From JABDFW01 sp035550215 (GTDB lineage: Bacteria > Bacteroidota > Bacteroidia > Chitinophagales > Chitinophagaceae): DNA of 64,000 nt. The notes under the pieces are model-generated. The model did no database searches, was not told where the DNA came from, and saw only the letters and a list, made by a program, of their open reading frames with translations. Made by a program: the position numbers and the translations under genes. The number at the start of each line of letters is the position of its first letter. Positions within the stretch are counted from its first letter, which is position 1. Location of the stretch: NCBI GenBank assembly GCA_035550215.1, contig DASZPM010000012.1:32919-96918 (forward strand), written 5' to 3'. Shown piece by piece: positions 33,072 to 41,326 of this stretch.

Positions 33072-34260
33072 GGCTTTCGTTTTTAATTTCATCAATTTTA
33101 GCAGCATGAAAATGGCTTGTTGCCACCGACCGTTTGTTAGCGCCTTTTGCCTTTAGCAATGATTGAACCTGGATTGAAATAAAGCGCGGAATGCCTTTTA
33201 ATGCAGCAAATATTCTTCTGTCCGCATGTTCATGAATAAGCGCAATCATAAAACCGGTAATAAAAGCTAAAAATCCGGCAGCCCACCATACAGCACCCCA
33301 GCTAAGCATGATAAGATTTATAAAGAAGAAAAACATAGAAAGCAAAAGGAAGATAAACAACGGTGGCCGCACCAGCATAATACCGAAAATAAGACGGTTT
33401 AAACTAAACCGGCTGATACCCCTGGCTATTAATGAAAACCCGAACCAGGAATATTTAAACCAAGTATTAATCCACCTTGCACGCTGGTTTACCAACTGGC
33501 CAGACTGTGATGTTTTCTCATCAAACACCACGGCTTTTGGCGCACACGCAATACGGTAATTACGTTTTACTATTTCATATTGAAGCACCTTGTCAAAGCC
33601 AGCCCCTGAGAAATTAAAGTTTTCAAGGCACTCTCTATATAAGGCTGTGGTAAAGGCCATTCCTGAACCGGCAAGCGCAGCAGATGACCCGATAGAAAAT
33701 AACACCTCTCCATCAAAAAAATGATAATATACATCCCGCGCAGCATCCAGCGCTGCTATTGTCGTGTCGAGGTTTTTTGGCTTGCGTTGTCCCTGAACTG
33801 CACTAAACCCTTTATCAAAAAATTTATCCAGTTCTGCTAAATAGTTAGTGTCAACAAGGTTATCGCTGTCTATAATAGTTAAATGGGTGTGAGGCCGCCT
33901 GAAACGGTTAATAGCATAGAAATGCGACTTGACATTACTTTTTAATACTTCTTCAGGTCTTAACACTACTACCCGCTCATCTGCAAAATGAAGCTGCGAT
34001 ATATCACAGTTGTCAGCAACAATGTACACAACATAGTTACTGTAATTAATTGAAAGGATTGACTCAACTACAACACCAAGCGTGTGTGTCTGTTCATAAG
34101 CCGTTACTATTATGGCATAGTCCCGCTCAATGCCGCTAAAACCCGCCGTCTTTATTTTACCGGCTATTAAATATAGCAGGTAAAACACCAGGGGCAACAC
34201 CAGGTTATACCCTACCAGTATTTGTATAATAAGCCATAAATAAAGCATGAACGGCGGCAT
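33061..34260 (-). CDS. Membrane-associated family 2 glycosyltransferase
   Basis: A 399-residue GT2 enzyme with an N-terminal membrane segment ('LYLWLIIQILVGYNLVLPLV'), a GT-A core ('DYAIIVTAYEQTHTLGVVV', 'NYVVYIVADNCD', 'HLTIIDSDNLVDTNYL', acceptor-site 'GFDKVLQYEIV', and 'QSGQLVNQRARWINTW', a Q-x3-R-A-R-W form of the QxxRW motif) and about two to three C-terminal membrane segments. The QxxRW-like motif suggests a processive or synthase-type transferase. It follows the Wzc-like gene by 27 bases and overlaps the 46-residue gene. Confidence 0.85.
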   Translation of the reverse strand: MPPFMLYLWLIIQILVGYNLVLPLVFYLLYLIAGKIKTAGFSGIERDYAIIVTAYEQTHTLGVVVESILSINYSNYVVYIVADNCDISQLHFADERVVVLRPEEVLKSNVKSHFYAINRFRRPHTHLTIIDSDNLVDTNYLAELDKFFDKGFSAVQGQRKPKNLDTTIAALDAARDVYYHFFDGEVLFSIGSSAALAGSGMAFTTALYRECLENFNFSGAGFDKVLQYEIVKRNYRIACAPKAVVFDEKTSQSGQLVNQRARWINTWFKYSWFGFSLIARGISRFSLNRLIFGIMLVRPPLFIFLLLSMFFFFINLIMLSWGAVWWAAGFLAFITGFMIALIHEHADRRIFAALKGIPRFISIQVQSLLKAKGANKRSVATSHFHAAKIDEIKNESHED

Positions 34261-34287
34261 TGGATTTTCTTTTTGATAACTTAAATA

Positions 34288-36417
34288 CTAAGAAGTTTTA
34301 TTCAATACCCACCCGGCAAATGTTTTGCCCAGGCTTTCAAGATAACCAACATCAGGCTTTTTAGCTTCTGTAATTGTATTACCCCGTTTATAAACGGCTA
34401 CAGCCTTATCTGCAACTTCTATCCACTCTTTCGCTTTATCCATTTCGCACAAAGCCGCTGTTTCAACCAATATAATATCAAACCTATTTTTAAGCAAGTC
34501 CATTTTTGCGTTAAAATTACCCTTGCCGGTTATTTCCATAAGCGATGCATCTCCCCCCCTGTTACCTAATACCTGTACCGAATTTACGCCTGCGGCAGGT
34601 ATTACCTGGTCTTTTGTTAGGTAGTCTTCAAGATAATATGTTGGTTTTACAATACCCGTAATTGAATTGTTTGCAAAATTTCCATCCACAAGCAATATTT
34701 TTTTATTGGCAACGGCATAAGCATATGCAAGACTAATGGCCACGAATGTTTTACCCTCCCCTTCAGTAAGACTCATGATGGCTAATACTTTATTAGTATC
34801 GCCCATTTCGTGATCTATCTCAAACCGCACTGCGCGCAATTCGTTCCTGAAACGCGCCGCATCGGCCGTAGCACCCGGCTGCCAGGCATCTTTAATATCA
34901 AGGCTGCTTCCTTTCACTGCATTAAGCGTCCCGAGTACAGGCATGCTTGTTTGTGCCACTAATTCTTTGGGCTCTGCAATGGAGTGATCAAGATAGAATA
35001 ATACAAACAGTACAACTATGCAAAAAACAAAACTTATCATACCCGAAAGAATAACCAATAACATTTTTTTTGAAGGCTGTACTTCGCCCGGCATCGCCTC
35101 CTGTATCTGGCGCAGGTTAATAGAAAAATTAGATGCAAGACTTGTTTGATTATACTTTGCCAGTATCTCCAGGTACTCACGGCTGGCTACATCAATATTA
35201 TTTTCAAATGCCTGCACTTCAGCCTCGTGCGGAACAAGTGCATCAAATTTTTTATTTAACCTGTCTAATTCCCTATTGATTGATCCAACACTGTTTTGTG
35301 CAAGCTGCAGCGTTATTTCCATCTGGAGTTTTTGTGTGATAAGATCTTGCTTGGTCGACAGGGGGCTTACCAGGTATTTATCTGAAGATTCAGCAATTGC
35401 CCCTGCGAGCACGCTCTTAACAGAGTCTATTTTGCGTTTATACAAATCATCAAAATTACTTGTTACATATTCGTCATTTAATATATTCAGTTGGTTTTTG
35501 TACCCTATAATATCGTTGTTTATTTTAACAAGCGTGTTTTCAAGATACTTACGGTCCTGGGGGTTAAACTTGCTGTCAATATCTTTTAATGCAGCGGTAT
35601 AACCAATTATATCTTTTTCGGCAAGGGCACGCCTGGTTTCAAAATCTGCTAACTGTCCATAAAGGCTTTTTGCCTGTTCATTCAGGTTTAGTACATGGTT
35701 TTTTATCTTGTAATTCTTTAAGTCCAGCATTGCCTTATTCATAATGTCCTGCTTTTCTTTCAGCAGCCTTTCATAAAAACTTACAGCCTTCAACTGGTTT
35801 TCTTTTACTATTGAGGTGTAATAAGTAATAAATTCAGAGCAGAGTGTATTAACTATAAAGGCAGATAGTTCAGGGTTTTCAGAAACACCTTCCACATCTA
35901 TAAAATCGCTGTTATTTACGCGGTAAACGGCTATTTTTTTACGCAGAGACTCATCATCATAGCCCATACTCTGCAATATGGCGTACATACCTTTTTCATC
36001 TTTGTCAAAAAGTGAAAGTTCTGTCCTGTCTTTGTAATGCTTTTCATAGACGGCCAAAACCACGGCGCGTTTTTCCTTTGAAAGTGTTTCCAGCAATTTG
36101 CTTTCAGGTTTAAACGGTGCTTTGGTAGTCAGGTCATTTATTATGAGTTTGTATGATACCTGGTCTACAATTTTATTTAGCAACATCATTTGAGTCAGGT
36201 TACTGAACTCCTGGCTTATTTTAGACTCCTGCTCATCTCCCTGGCTAAACACGTTTTGAGACTGGTCGACTATACCCGTAGCAATTCTACCATACGAGGT
36301 AAACTGGCTTGGCAACCTTCGTACCAAAAAATACGTAATAATTACAGTTACAATAGGTATGCACACCAGCAATACCCGCCGCCTGTACAATAATTTCAGG
36401 AATTTTATAAAATCCAT
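34288..36417 (-). CDS. Wzc-like chain-length / export protein with degenerate kinase domain
   Basis: A 709-residue polysaccharide co-polymerase. Two membrane segments bracket a long periplasmic coiled region: 'VLLVCIPIVTVIITYFLV' near the N-terminus and 'LLVILSGMISFVFCIVVLFV' near residue 460. The cytoplasmic C-terminal domain (540-709) has a Walker A-like 'SLTEGEGKTF' (549-558). Walker A' reads 'ILLVDGNF' (DxD lost) and Walker B is 'DIILVETAAL', lacking the usual Asp. The C-terminus has no tyrosine cluster. It therefore looks like a BY-kinase relative without autophosphorylation. Its ATG shares one base with the stop of the TolC-like gene upstream. Confidence 0.85.
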   Translation of the reverse strand: MDFIKFLKLLYRRRVLLVCIPIVTVIITYFLVRRLPSQFTSYGRIATGIVDQSQNVFSQGDEQESKISQEFSNLTQMMLLNKIVDQVSYKLIINDLTTKAPFKPESKLLETLSKEKRAVVLAVYEKHYKDRTELSLFDKDEKGMYAILQSMGYDDESLRKKIAVYRVNNSDFIDVEGVSENPELSAFIVNTLCSEFITYYTSIVKENQLKAVSFYERLLKEKQDIMNKAMLDLKNYKIKNHVLNLNEQAKSLYGQLADFETRRALAEKDIIGYTAALKDIDSKFNPQDRKYLENTLVKINNDIIGYKNQLNILNDEYVTSNFDDLYKRKIDSVKSVLAGAIAESSDKYLVSPLSTKQDLITQKLQMEITLQLAQNSVGSINRELDRLNKKFDALVPHEAEVQAFENNIDVASREYLEILAKYNQTSLASNFSINLRQIQEAMPGEVQPSKKMLLVILSGMISFVFCIVVLFVLFYLDHSIAEPKELVAQTSMPVLGTLNAVKGSSLDIKDAWQPGATADAARFRNELRAVRFEIDHEMGDTNKVLAIMSLTEGEGKTFVAISLAYAYAVANKKILLVDGNFANNSITGIVKPTYYLEDYLTKDQVIPAAGVNSVQVLGNRGGDASLMEITGKGNFNAKMDLLKNRFDIILVETAALCEMDKAKEWIEVADKAVAVYKRGNTITEAKKPDVGYLESLGKTFAGWVLNKTS

Positions 36418-37106
36418 CAGTGTATATCTTCTAATTTTTTACCAACTAATTCTTCAAGACTTGTTTTTGCAACCAATACAGAGCCTTCTGACTCTATTTT
36501 TGATTGCACCCTGTCTGCAAGATTTACCAGTGATTTGTTATAATCGTCTAACGTAACCTCGCCTTTCTCATATTTATGCTTAAACATTTCCATATTGCTT
36601 TCCGCGTCAGACTCTGCTTCCTGCCTAACTTTTAAAATAGCTACCTGTTGTATATAGGTAAAATAACGCTCCTTAACCAGTGCGGCAAGGTTTATATAAT
36701 ATTCATCCCGTTCAAATTCACTTACACGTAAATCTTCTTTCGCCTGGCCTATCATGCTTTTATTTTTAAGCAAGCCCCCCACATTAAAAAAAATCCCTAC
36801 CTGGTAACCATTCAATATGCTGGGGTTAATAAGCGTTGTGCTGTTATTAGGGCTGTATAAAAACGAAAAGGTAAACACATCAAACCAGCCAAGCTTCATT
36901 TTCTTCAGGTTTTGCTGCTGGGCCGCAACACGATGTTCAAAAGTATGCGCGCGCGGGTAGTTTTGTTTTGCCAGGGTTACCAGCGTATCCAGAAATGGAT
37001 AGGATATTTCCGGCATCATTGTTTTGGTAGTAACCTGCGCGGATGCAGTAAACGCCATTACACCAAAAAAAAGTACGGTAAAAAACCTGGTTAAAGCAGC
37101 AATCAT
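36417..37106 (-). CDS. Half-size TolC-like outer-membrane protein
   Basis: A 229-residue protein starting at the signal peptide 'MIAALTRFFTVLFFGVMAFT' (ATG at 37106; an ATG at 37160 would add 18 hydrophilic residues). The mature part is helical with TolC-family features: 'YPFLDTLVTLAKQNYPRA', 'GLLKNKSMIGQAKEDLR' and the long helix ending 'KSLVNLADRVQSKIESEG'. It is about half the usual 420-480 residues, so it holds only one of the two internal repeats. No frameshift was found downstream: the next gene starts at once. First gene of the Wzc/Wzy operon. It could be an export-channel subunit in place of Wza, but this is inference. Confidence 0.7.
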   Translation of the reverse strand: MIAALTRFFTVLFFGVMAFTASAQVTTKTMMPEISYPFLDTLVTLAKQNYPRAHTFEHRVAAQQQNLKKMKLGWFDVFTFSFLYSPNNSTTLINPSILNGYQVGIFFNVGGLLKNKSMIGQAKEDLRVSEFERDEYYINLAALVKERYFTYIQQVAILKVRQEAESDAESNMEMFKHKYEKGEVTLDDYNKSLVNLADRVQSKIESEGSVLVAKTSLEELVGKKLEDIH

Positions 37107-37329
37107 TATAGGGCCTTTGATATTTTTATTATCAGCGCAAATGGTTTTCACCCTGCTCATTGATATTTGGATTTGATTTTAATAGTTCAAGTTAACAAAA
37201 ATATTCATTTCATAACTAAGTGAGCCTAATATTGTTATATATTTCGCTGAAAATACGCTTAAAGAAATTAAGCAATGAGCGTAATTGTATCTTTAGTGAT
37301 ATTTTTACAGTAACCAATATCTCGCTGGT

Positions 37330-37950
37330 ATGCCTCTCGCTGAAATAATTAAGAATAATCCGCGAACCAAAAAACTGGTGCACTGGATGCTGATTCCGCC
37401 GGGTGACTACCGCCCTCGCTGGTGGGTACGCAACTTTGCAAATATTTTTTTTCACAAAAGGGGCAAACACTCACGTATACGGCGGAATGTGAGAATGGAT
37501 GTGCTGCCTTTTAACAAATTTGAGCTGGGGGAACGTTCAGTTATTGAAAGCTTTTGTACAGTAAACAATGGTGTTGGTGATGTTTTTATTGGATATAACA
37601 CGCTTGTGGGTATTGGCAATGTAGTGATAGGCCCTGTGCGTATAGGTAATAACGTAATTATGGCGCAGAATATAGTGGCTAGCGGCCTTAACCATATTTA
37701 TGAGGATATACACGTGCCTATTGTACAGCAAAATGTTACAACTGCAGCAATAAGCATTGGCGACGACAGCTGGATTGGGGCCAACGTGGTAATTACAGCC
37801 GGGGTAAATATTGGCAGGCATTGTGTTGTTGCGGCAGGGTCCGTGGTTACCAAAAACATACCTAATTACAGTATTGCAGCAGGTAACCCGGCAAGGGTAA
37901 TAAAAAAATTTGATGAAACTTTAAACGCATGGGTAAGAACGACAGTTTAA
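37330..37950 (+). CDS. Hexapeptide-repeat (LbH) acyltransferase
   Basis: A 206-residue protein. After a helical N-terminus the residues 55-190 carry left-handed beta-helix repeats: 'GDVFIGYNTLVGIGNVVIGP', 'ISIGDDSWIGANVVITAGVN', 'IGRHCVVAAGSVVTKNIPNY' and a family-typical end 'SIAAGNPARVIKKF'. The catalytic His is probably in 'SGLNHIYEDIH'. It resembles WcaF/maltose acetyltransferase-type O-acetyltransferases, so sugar O-acetylation with acetyl-CoA is likely. It diverges from the TolC/Wzc operon. A TATCTTTA near 37293 is a 7/8 match to the -7 element. Confidence 0.88.
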   Translation: MPLAEIIKNNPRTKKLVHWMLIPPGDYRPRWWVRNFANIFFHKRGKHSRIRRNVRMDVLPFNKFELGERSVIESFCTVNNGVGDVFIGYNTLVGIGNVVIGPVRIGNNVIMAQNIVASGLNHIYEDIHVPIVQQNVTTAAISIGDDSWIGANVVITAGVNIGRHCVVAAGSVVTKNIPNYSIAAGNPARVIKKFDETLNAWVRTTV

Positions 37951-37994
37951 AATAATGTTTCCCTGCGTTAGAATTTGCCATTTAAAATTGGCTT

Positions 37995-38026
37995 ATTGCG
38001 TACATACCATGCAAACACTACCTTTG
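37995..38026 (+). promoter_or_regulatory. Promoter of the HPt gene
   Basis: ATTG (37995-37998) is followed after 20 bases by TACCTTTG (38019-38026), an exact match to TAnnTTTG with good spacing. It lies 38 bases before the HPt start codon. Confidence 0.6.
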
Positions 38027-38064
38027 AAAATATATAATTTTTGTAAACTGGAACCCTAATTATT

Positions 38065-38403
38065 ATGGAAAAACTATACAGCCTTGAGGAACTGGAGGCA
38101 ATAAGCGACGGAGATGAGGCATTTATTGCCACAATGAAACAAATATTTGAGGAAGAAATGCTTATATCGCTGGAGAAGATGAATAAGGCATTTACCGATG
38201 GTGACCTTAATACCATAAGGATTACCGCGCATACCATGAAGCCGTCTATTGATAACCTTCACATTAATTCGGTACGCAACGAGGTAAGATTGCTGGAAAG
38301 CCTTGCTGCAAGTAATTCCCCACTTGATGAACTGCTGCCACTTGCCCAAAAAGTGGAAGCCGCAGTGCGTGCAGTTATTGCAGATATGAAAACTACGGAA
38401 TAA
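38065..38403 (+). CDS. Histidine phosphotransfer (HPt) protein
   Basis: A 112-residue four-helix HPt domain protein. The phospho-histidine site is 'ITAHTMKPSIDNL' (residues about 52-64; usual pattern AHxLKGS, here K-P-S). The first helix begins 'LEELEAISDGDEAFIATMKQ' and the last two helices carry 'NEVRLLESLA' and 'AQKVEAAVRAVIADM'. It would pass phosphate between a hybrid kinase and a receiver. The intact receivers at 17740 and 22945 in the same locus are natural candidates (inference). No histidine kinase lies nearby except the efflux-linked one at 50812. It has its own promoter. Confidence 0.85.
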   Translation: MEKLYSLEELEAISDGDEAFIATMKQIFEEEMLISLEKMNKAFTDGDLNTIRITAHTMKPSIDNLHINSVRNEVRLLESLAASNSPLDELLPLAQKVEAAVRAVIADMKTTE

Positions 38404-38473
38404 AGTACTGCTTAAACAATTGCCGGTTTTGCCGTAAAATACTAAACGCTTCTTTGCCCGGCAAAGCGCCAAC

Positions 38474-38505
38474 TTGCACTACCTGCCTGTGAGTTTGTAT
38501 ATTTG
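38474..38505 (+). promoter_or_regulatory. Promoter of priA
   Basis: TATATTTG (38498-38505) matches TAnnTTTG. TTG (38474-38476) lies 21 bases upstream. The distance from the -7 element to the ATG at 38515 is only 9 bases, so the leader is very short or absent. Confidence 0.5.
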
Positions 38506-38514
38506 TAGTTATCC

Positions 38515-41010
38515 ATGAATGAAATGCAAGGAACTGATACATTATTCCCGGGGGGTAAAACCGGGAACCTTTTATATGCTGAAATAATTATTCCGCTTGC
38601 ATTACCAAAAAATTATACATGGTCCATTCCGCACCATTTACAGGAGACTGCTAAACCGGGTGTACGCGCCGAGGTGGAGCTAAAGAATAAAAAATATGCT
38701 GGTATTATAAAGCAAATATCTTCCCATAAGCCAGACGCCTTCAATCCAAAGTCAATCATTAACGTTTTAGATACGGAGCCGATAGTAAGCCAGCCCCAGC
38801 TTGACTTATGGCAATGGGTGGCAAGTTATTATATGTGCAGCGAAGGCGAAGTTATGCAGGCAGCAGTTCCTTCAAATCTCAAATTGTCTGGGGAAACCAT
38901 AATAGCATGGAACGATGAGCGCGGTGAAGATTTTAGTGATTTGGACGACCAGGAATACCTGGTAGCCGAAGCATTAAGTATTAAGAATGAATTACGCATG
39001 AGCGAAGTGCAACAACTGCTTGATGCATCTCATGTGTACCCTGTTATAAAAAGGCTGATTGATAAACAGGTTTGCTTTGTTTGGGAGGAACTAAAAGAAA
39101 AATACAAGCCTAAAACCGAAACCTACATACATCTTGATGCAGTTTATCATAAGGAAGAAAACCTCGCCGAGCTATTAAACAACTGGAGCAAAGCGCCCAG
39201 GCAGATGGAGCTATTATTAGCCTTTATACATTTACTGAAAACAGAGGGAGAGGTAACCCAGGCATCTTTACTGAAAAAATCTAATGCTACAGCAGCGCAA
39301 TTAAAAGCGCTGCTTGAGAAAAATATTCTTGTCGCCGAAAAAAGAACCGCCAACCGGTTGCGTTCCCTTCCGCGCGATATTAAAATAGACTTTGCCCTAT
39401 CCGATGTACAGCAATTGGCCGCCGATGACATTTTGAATGTTTTCAGCCAAAAACAAGTATGCCTGTTACATGGCATTACCGGCAGCGGAAAAACCCAGGT
39501 ATATATAAAGCTTATTGAGCTATTTATCCGGCAGGGCAGGCAGGTGTTGTATATGCTGCCAGAGGTGGCATTAACAGCACAGATGATACGCCGCCTGCAA
39601 AAAAACTTCGGTGGTTATATTGCTATTTATCATCACAAATTCAATGCGAATGAGCGTGTGGAGATTTGGAATAAAGTAAAAAGCGGGGAAACAAAAGTGG
39701 TGTTGGGCGCCCGTTCATCTCTTTTTTTACCTTTTAAGGATTTGGGGTTAATAATTGCCGATGAGGAACACGACCCTTCATACAAGCAACAGGATCCCGC
39801 CCCTCGGTATCACGCAAGAGACGCGGCCATATATTATGCAACCCTTTTTAATGCTAAAGTGTTATTGGGCAGCGCCACTCCGTCAATAGACAGCTATTAT
39901 AATACACAAACCGGCAAATACGGCCTGGTTACCTTACGCGAAAGATTTGGCAACGTAGCTATGCCGGCCATTGAAATAATAGATGTAAAGCAGGTTGCGT
40001 CAAAAGATAAAAGTAAATACATCATTACGCCGCAACTGAAAGAAGAGATTGCAAAATCTCTTGGCACGCATAAACAGGTAATTTTGTTTCAAAACCGGCG
40101 TGGCTATTCACCCTACCTCATTTGCGGGGTATGCGGATGGATACCGCAGTGTCAAAACTGCGATGTTACTCTCACTTATCACAAGGCTAAAAACAAGCTT
40201 ATGTGCCATTATTGCGGTACAGCCTACCCCATAATAAACACCTGCGCAGCTTGCGGAAGCCATCATTTTATACAAAAAAACTTTGGCACCGAAAGGATTG
40301 ACGAATTGATTACGGAAGAGTTCCCCTCTGCTAAAACAGCCCGGATGGATTATGACAGCATTAAAGGCAAGCACGATCATGACAACCTTATAAAGCTGTT
40401 TGAGCAGCAAAAAATTGACATACTTACCGGTACCCAAATGGTGGTGAAAGGATTAGATTTTGAACATGTAAACCTTGTGGGCATTATGGATGCAGACGGC
40501 ATTTTAAATTTTGCTGATTTCAGGGTGAATGAACGGGCTTTTCAGCTGATGGAACAGGTAAGCGGGAGAGCGGGGCGTAAAGACGGTATAGGGAAAGTAA
40601 TACTGCAGGTTAGTAACACCCAGCACCCGGTGTTGCAATTTGTGCAGGCACATGATTATTCGGCCTTGTATTCATTTGAAATACTTAACAGGCAGCAATT
40701 TTTTTACCCGCCTTTTTCAAGGCTTATACAAGTAACATTCAAGCATAAGGAAAGTTTTATTGCAGAAGAAGCCGCCTACTACATGGTGCAGGGCCTTAAA
40801 CCTAATTTTGAGAAAGCAATAAGCGGGCCTGCCGAACCTGTTGTAAACCGGATACGAAACCAATATTTGTGGGAATTGTTAGTAAAACTGCCAAAAGACG
40901 GCGCAACCATTCAGCAATGTAAACGGGAATTGCAACAGCAAATAATCATCATTCAATCCAATAAAAGGTACCGGGCCGTGAATATAATAATTGATGTTGA
41001 CCCTATGTAA
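38515..41010 (+). CDS. priA: Primosomal protein N' (PriA helicase)
   Basis: An 831-residue superfamily 2 helicase that restarts stalled replication forks. After the N-terminal 3'BD-type domain ('YAEIIIPLALPKNYTWSIP') and a winged-helix region, the motor has Walker A 'GITGSGKTQV' (from about residue 320), DEEH box 'LIIADEEHDPSYKQQDP', and 'LLGSATPSIDSYY'. The zinc-binding insert (about 536-580) carries four CxxC-type pairs: 'CGVCGWIPQCQNC', 'CHYCG', 'CAACG'. The end has 'GRAGRKDGIGKVI' and the C-terminal domain. Length and order are normal for PriA. Core chromosomal gene. Its stop overlaps the convergent small membrane gene by 8 bases. Confidence 0.97.
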   Translation: MNEMQGTDTLFPGGKTGNLLYAEIIIPLALPKNYTWSIPHHLQETAKPGVRAEVELKNKKYAGIIKQISSHKPDAFNPKSIINVLDTEPIVSQPQLDLWQWVASYYMCSEGEVMQAAVPSNLKLSGETIIAWNDERGEDFSDLDDQEYLVAEALSIKNELRMSEVQQLLDASHVYPVIKRLIDKQVCFVWEELKEKYKPKTETYIHLDAVYHKEENLAELLNNWSKAPRQMELLLAFIHLLKTEGEVTQASLLKKSNATAAQLKALLEKNILVAEKRTANRLRSLPRDIKIDFALSDVQQLAADDILNVFSQKQVCLLHGITGSGKTQVYIKLIELFIRQGRQVLYMLPEVALTAQMIRRLQKNFGGYIAIYHHKFNANERVEIWNKVKSGETKVVLGARSSLFLPFKDLGLIIADEEHDPSYKQQDPAPRYHARDAAIYYATLFNAKVLLGSATPSIDSYYNTQTGKYGLVTLRERFGNVAMPAIEIIDVKQVASKDKSKYIITPQLKEEIAKSLGTHKQVILFQNRRGYSPYLICGVCGWIPQCQNCDVTLTYHKAKNKLMCHYCGTAYPIINTCAACGSHHFIQKNFGTERIDELITEEFPSAKTARMDYDSIKGKHDHDNLIKLFEQQKIDILTGTQMVVKGLDFEHVNLVGIMDADGILNFADFRVNERAFQLMEQVSGRAGRKDGIGKVILQVSNTQHPVLQFVQAHDYSALYSFEILNRQQFFYPPFSRLIQVTFKHKESFIAEEAAYYMVQGLKPNFEKAISGPAEPVVNRIRNQYLWELLVKLPKDGATIQQCKRELQQQIIIIQSNKRYRAVNIIIDVDPM

Positions 41011-41206
41011 GGTTACGTTTTTGCCCATTCTTTTTTGATTTTGACAACACTTGCATTATTAACAGCGCCAGCCCTGCTGCCTCAAAAGTAATTGCCGCAA
41101 TAAGCATTTCGTTTGCATGCGGCCAATGACTTATTTTAAACACCGCCCCAGCAAGGAAAAAAATACATCCCAGTATTAAAGGCACAGAGGAGTACCACGA
41201 TTTCAT
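41003..41206 (-). CDS. Small GldL-like two-helix membrane protein
   Basis: A 67-residue protein with two hydrophobic segments: 'VPLILGCIFFLAGAVFKISH' and 'MLIAAITFEAAGLALLIMQV', ending in a basic tail. The first helix and 'FKISHWPHANEM' resemble the N-terminal membrane part of GldL (gliding/T9SS motor), but the coiled periplasmic part of GldL is missing. The ATG at 41206 starts directly before the first helix; an ATG at 41281 would add 25 residues that look less natural. It is a stand-alone protein of unknown function. Genuine gldKLMN genes are not in the window. Confidence 0.6.
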   Translation of the reverse strand: MKSWYSSVPLILGCIFFLAGAVFKISHWPHANEMLIAAITFEAAGLALLIMQVLSKSKKNGQKRNLT

Positions 41207-41326
41207 TATTAAGGTGTTTACTTCTAATAAAGCTATTGATTTATCTAACACTTTTCTATTGTCAACCCGGCTAACAGCCATTTATTGAAAAACCTTATCT
41301 TACGCTCAAAAAAAAGTGTTTGGCTT

